A DNA stretch of 41,048 nucleotides from assembly GCA_947378095.1 (NCBI GenBank), contig CANCIL010000006.1, positions 1 through 41,048 of the forward strand, in the 5' to 3' direction. Of this stretch, positions 38,239 to 41,048 are shown piece by piece. Source of the stretch: Betaproteobacteria bacterium. Its GTDB lineage: Bacteria; Pseudomonadota; Gammaproteobacteria; Burkholderiales; Burkholderiaceae. The position numbers and the translations under genes are program-made. Under the pieces are notes generated by a model. The model did no database searches, was not told the DNA's origin, and saw only the letters and a program-made list of their open reading frames with translations. Numbering within the stretch: the stretch's first letter is position 1; each line of letters opens with the position of its first letter.

Positions 38239-39249
38239 TTAGGATTCGTAACCCATCGGGTTTTGTGACTGCCAGCGCCAACTATCAGCGCACATCTGCC
38301 CTAAATTACGGCGCGCTTTCCAGCCTAATAATTTCTCAGCAAGAGAAGGATCGGCATAGCAAGTGGCAATATCACCAGGACGTCTATCTACCACCTGATA
38401 TGGAATGGGCTTACCAACGACATCGCCATAAGCCTTTAAAACATCCATCACGCTATAACCCTGGCCGGTACCTAAGTTGACTGTCAAAGAATCACGACCG
38501 GCCAATAAATACTCCACTGCCTTCACATGCGCCTGCGCTAAATCTACGACATGGATATAGTCTCTAACACCTGTTCCATCCGGAGTAGACCAATCATCGC
38601 CATACACCTTAAGTTCAGGCATTCTGCCTGCCGCCACTCGAGCGACTAAGGGAGTGAGGTTATTCGGAATGCCGCGAGGATCTTCGCCAATTAATCCAGA
38701 CTCATGAGCTCCCACTGGATTGAAATAACGCAAATACGCTACACGCCAACTTGGATCAGAAACCTCTAAGTCACGTAATACTTGCTCACTCATCAACTTG
38801 GTTTGACCGTAAGGATTGGTAGGTTGCACAGGTGACTGCTCATTAATCGGTACAACGCTTGGATCACCATAAACTGTTGCAGAAGAACTAAAGACGAAGT
38901 TCTTACAGTTATTGACTTGCATCACTTCAAGCAAGGTCAGCAAACCTGCTAGATTATTTTGGTAATAACGCAGTGGCTGAGCAACGGATTCACCAACAGC
39001 CTTTAGCGCAGCAAAATGAATCACGCCCTTAATGGGGTATTTTTTAAAGACTGTCTCTAGGAAGTCTTTATTACAAACGTCGCCTTCAATAAATTCTAGT
39101 TTTTGCCCAGCCAGAGACTCAATGCGAGCCAAAGCCAATGGACTGGAATTAATGAAATTGTCTAAGCCGATAACGCGATTTCCAGCGAGTAGCAATTCAA
39201 GCCATGTGTGTGAGCCAATATAGCCAGTGGCACCCGTTAAAAGAATCAT
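38239..39249 (-). CDS. galE: UDP-glucose 4-epimerase
   Basis: ILLTGATGYIGSHTWLELL, FSSSATVYGDP, NPYGQTKLMSEQ, RYFNPVGAHESGLIGEDP. Confidence 0.96.
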   Translation of the reverse strand: MILLTGATGYIGSHTWLELLLAGNRVIGLDNFINSSPLALARIESLAGQKLEFIEGDVCNKDFLETVFKKYPIKGVIHFAALKAVGESVAQPLRYYQNNLAGLLTLLEVMQVNNCKNFVFSSSATVYGDPSVVPINEQSPVQPTNPYGQTKLMSEQVLRDLEVSDPSWRVAYLRYFNPVGAHESGLIGEDPRGIPNNLTPLVARVAAGRMPELKVYGDDWSTPDGTGVRDYIHVVDLAQAHVKAVEYLLAGRDSLTVNLGTGQGYSVMDVLKAYGDVVGKPIPYQVVDRRPGDIATCYADPSLAEKLLGWKARRNLGQMCADSWRWQSQNPMGYES

Positions 39250-39383
39250 TGCAATTTATCCGCCAATGTAAACACTTGATTAACCCGGAAACTCAAGAAA
39301 CATCATCCTTTATCTAACCCCGAGCAGATTGATAAAGGGGTGGGAGGCCGACTTTCCCAATTTAGCCGTTATTATTTGATTAT

Positions 39384-40781
39384 ATGAAACCTATTGGCTC
39401 AAACCGCTCTTTCTCTATTTTGAGCGCCTTGATCATCTTCATCAGCACTGCTTTGCTGGCCGTTTGGTCCCTTAAAAATACGATCGCCCTGCGTAATGCG
39501 CTTTTGGCCATCGGAACCTTGCTGGCCATCTTTTTGTTCTGGCAGCTCTCACGAGTTAAACACTCAAAAAACACCCCCACTCCCAGAACCACCTCCTGGG
39601 CCCAGTACATACCTCTTGGGCTTTCCTTGGTGATGCTCATTTGGGTGGTGATTCACTACCTCTTATTTAGTAGCGAACCTGGCCAACAATTTCAAGAGCT
39701 CAGTAGCACCTGGCTCAGAGTTCTTGAATCTATCCTTATCGGATTGGCTACAGGCCTCGTATTACGCGAGCATCCTCGCCGTGCACAATTTTTGTGGCTT
39801 GGTATCTATGGCAGCTTTGTCTATCTACTCATTCACTACCTTGGAATGTATTTCCAAACTAGCCAGGCATTTATGCCGAACTATTATTTTTCCAGCCCCT
39901 TTGGCAACAAAATTAATACCGTATTGATGGGCGGCTTATTTATCAGCGCTATCTGTGGATCAGCCGCTGCTGCTCTCATTCACAATCGCCCCAATTATCC
40001 ATGGCCTATCTATTGTTATTGGCTCTTAGGTGTACTAACAATCCTCTTTGCCTTTACCACCATCATTGATACCCGCAATGGTGTCGGTGTTGGAATTATC
40101 CTAATTACATGCTGGGCTTTATATGTTGGCCTTTCCAAATTAAGGCAGCAGCTCAAGCAAAGCAAGTTGGACTGGAAATTTGGCTTAGTCACCATGATTC
40201 CCGTTATTCTCATAGCCATCTTTATTCAGCAGCACTTAAGCATTAATCGCGGCTGGAATCACTTTGTTGATGACCTCGCTGTTGCTGTCAAAATTGATGA
40301 AGTGCCCAATTGGCAAGACGTCAAAAAATATGGCTATCCCAATACTGCCTCTGGCGAGCAGGTCTACCCCAATAACTATGAGCGAGCCGCTTGGGCTGCA
40401 GCCGGTATTCACTCGATTACCCAAAACCCTCTGGGCTACGGAATGCTTGAGCACTCCTTAGGCAAGGTCATCCGCAAATCCTATCCCGAGGCTATGATTC
40501 GGTCCTCGCACAGCGCCTGGATTGATCTAGGTCTGGCATTCGGTATTCCAGGACTCTTACTAACATTGAGCGCATTACTCTCTACCATTGTCTTAGCGCT
40601 TAGAAGTCATTCACCCAACCGCTTAGTCGTGATATGGATTGCTGCAGATTTGTTGCTGACCTTCACCATTGCAGAAGTCAGCAGTAAGCACACGATTGAA
40701 ATTCTATTTTTCTGTATCGCCCTACTCAACGCAATGCTGATAGGCCAGAAAAGTGCAGAGAGTAACTCAGCACTGAATTAA
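39384..40781 (+). CDS. O-antigen ligase/polymerase-like (Wzy_C) membrane protein
   Basis: Multiple TM helices; TIIDTRNGVGVGIILITCWALYV and SSHSAWIDLGLAFGIPGLLLTL resembling WaaL/Wzy_C region. Confidence 0.8.
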   Translation: MKPIGSNRSFSILSALIIFISTALLAVWSLKNTIALRNALLAIGTLLAIFLFWQLSRVKHSKNTPTPRTTSWAQYIPLGLSLVMLIWVVIHYLLFSSEPGQQFQELSSTWLRVLESILIGLATGLVLREHPRRAQFLWLGIYGSFVYLLIHYLGMYFQTSQAFMPNYYFSSPFGNKINTVLMGGLFISAICGSAAAALIHNRPNYPWPIYCYWLLGVLTILFAFTTIIDTRNGVGVGIILITCWALYVGLSKLRQQLKQSKLDWKFGLVTMIPVILIAIFIQQHLSINRGWNHFVDDLAVAVKIDEVPNWQDVKKYGYPNTASGEQVYPNNYERAAWAAAGIHSITQNPLGYGMLEHSLGKVIRKSYPEAMIRSSHSAWIDLGLAFGIPGLLLTLSALLSTIVLALRSHSPNRLVVIWIAADLLLTFTIAEVSSKHTIEILFFCIALLNAMLIGQKSAESNSALN

Positions 40782-40812
40782 TATTTCTGAATTGAAATTT
40801 CTTGGTTGATGC

Positions 40813-41048
40813 TTAGTACGCGTTTTTATTTACAAAGCCGCGGAAGATCGTAAAGAAAATAATTTTCAGGTCCAACCATAGGGACCAATTTTCGATGTAA
40901 TACAAATCATGCTCAATTCGAGCATTGAGATCAGTATCACCACGCCAGCCATGAATCTGCGCCCAGCCCGTAATACCGGCTTTGACTAAATGCTTCTTCA
41001 TATAGTCTGGAATTTCTTTTTTGAACTGCTCTACAAAAACAGGACGCT
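40813..41048 (-). CDS. undecaprenyl-phosphate sugar phosphotransferase, C-terminal fragment (gene continues past window edge)
   Basis: Reading frame open to window edge: [71 protein letters not shown], typical bacterial sugar transferase. Confidence 0.92.
   Translation of the reverse strand, partial: RPVFVEQFKKEIPDYMKKHLVKAGITGWAQIHGWRGDTDLNARIEHDLYYIENWSLWLDLKIIFFTIFRGFVNKNAY

Overview
The window is a contiguous beta-proteobacterial chromosomal segment; gene content and order suggest Burkholderiales, possibly Polynucleobacter-like (inference, no database search run). Four blocks are visible. (1) Housekeeping genes: adk, nrdR, glyA, tolQRAB-pal-cpoB, queC. (2) Riboflavin genes ribE/ribD and ribBX-ribH-nusB, separated by a compact four-gene minor pseudopilin cluster with unusual N-termini. 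(3) An accessory catabolic island of about 11 kb: split aconitase X, three TTT/Bug solute-binding proteins without a membrane permease, LysR regulator, RraA-like protein, HpcH/HpaI aldolase, IlvD/Edd dehydratase and aldehyde dehydrogenase. (4) An envelope/LPS region: UDP-glucuronate decarboxylase-like SDR, uppP, TolC, waaC, rfbCADB, predicted GT10 and GT11 fucosyltransferases, GT2, DUF6492-like, galE, O-antigen ligase-like, and a truncated sugar-phosphate transferase. The best candidates for something undescribed are the aconitase X/IlvD/HpaI/RraA module, the paired GT10+GT11 genes, the leaderless PilW-like pseudopilin, and a terminator-like hairpin embedded in the cpoB signal-peptide codons. 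No tRNA, rRNA, CRISPR array or insertion sequence was recognised.
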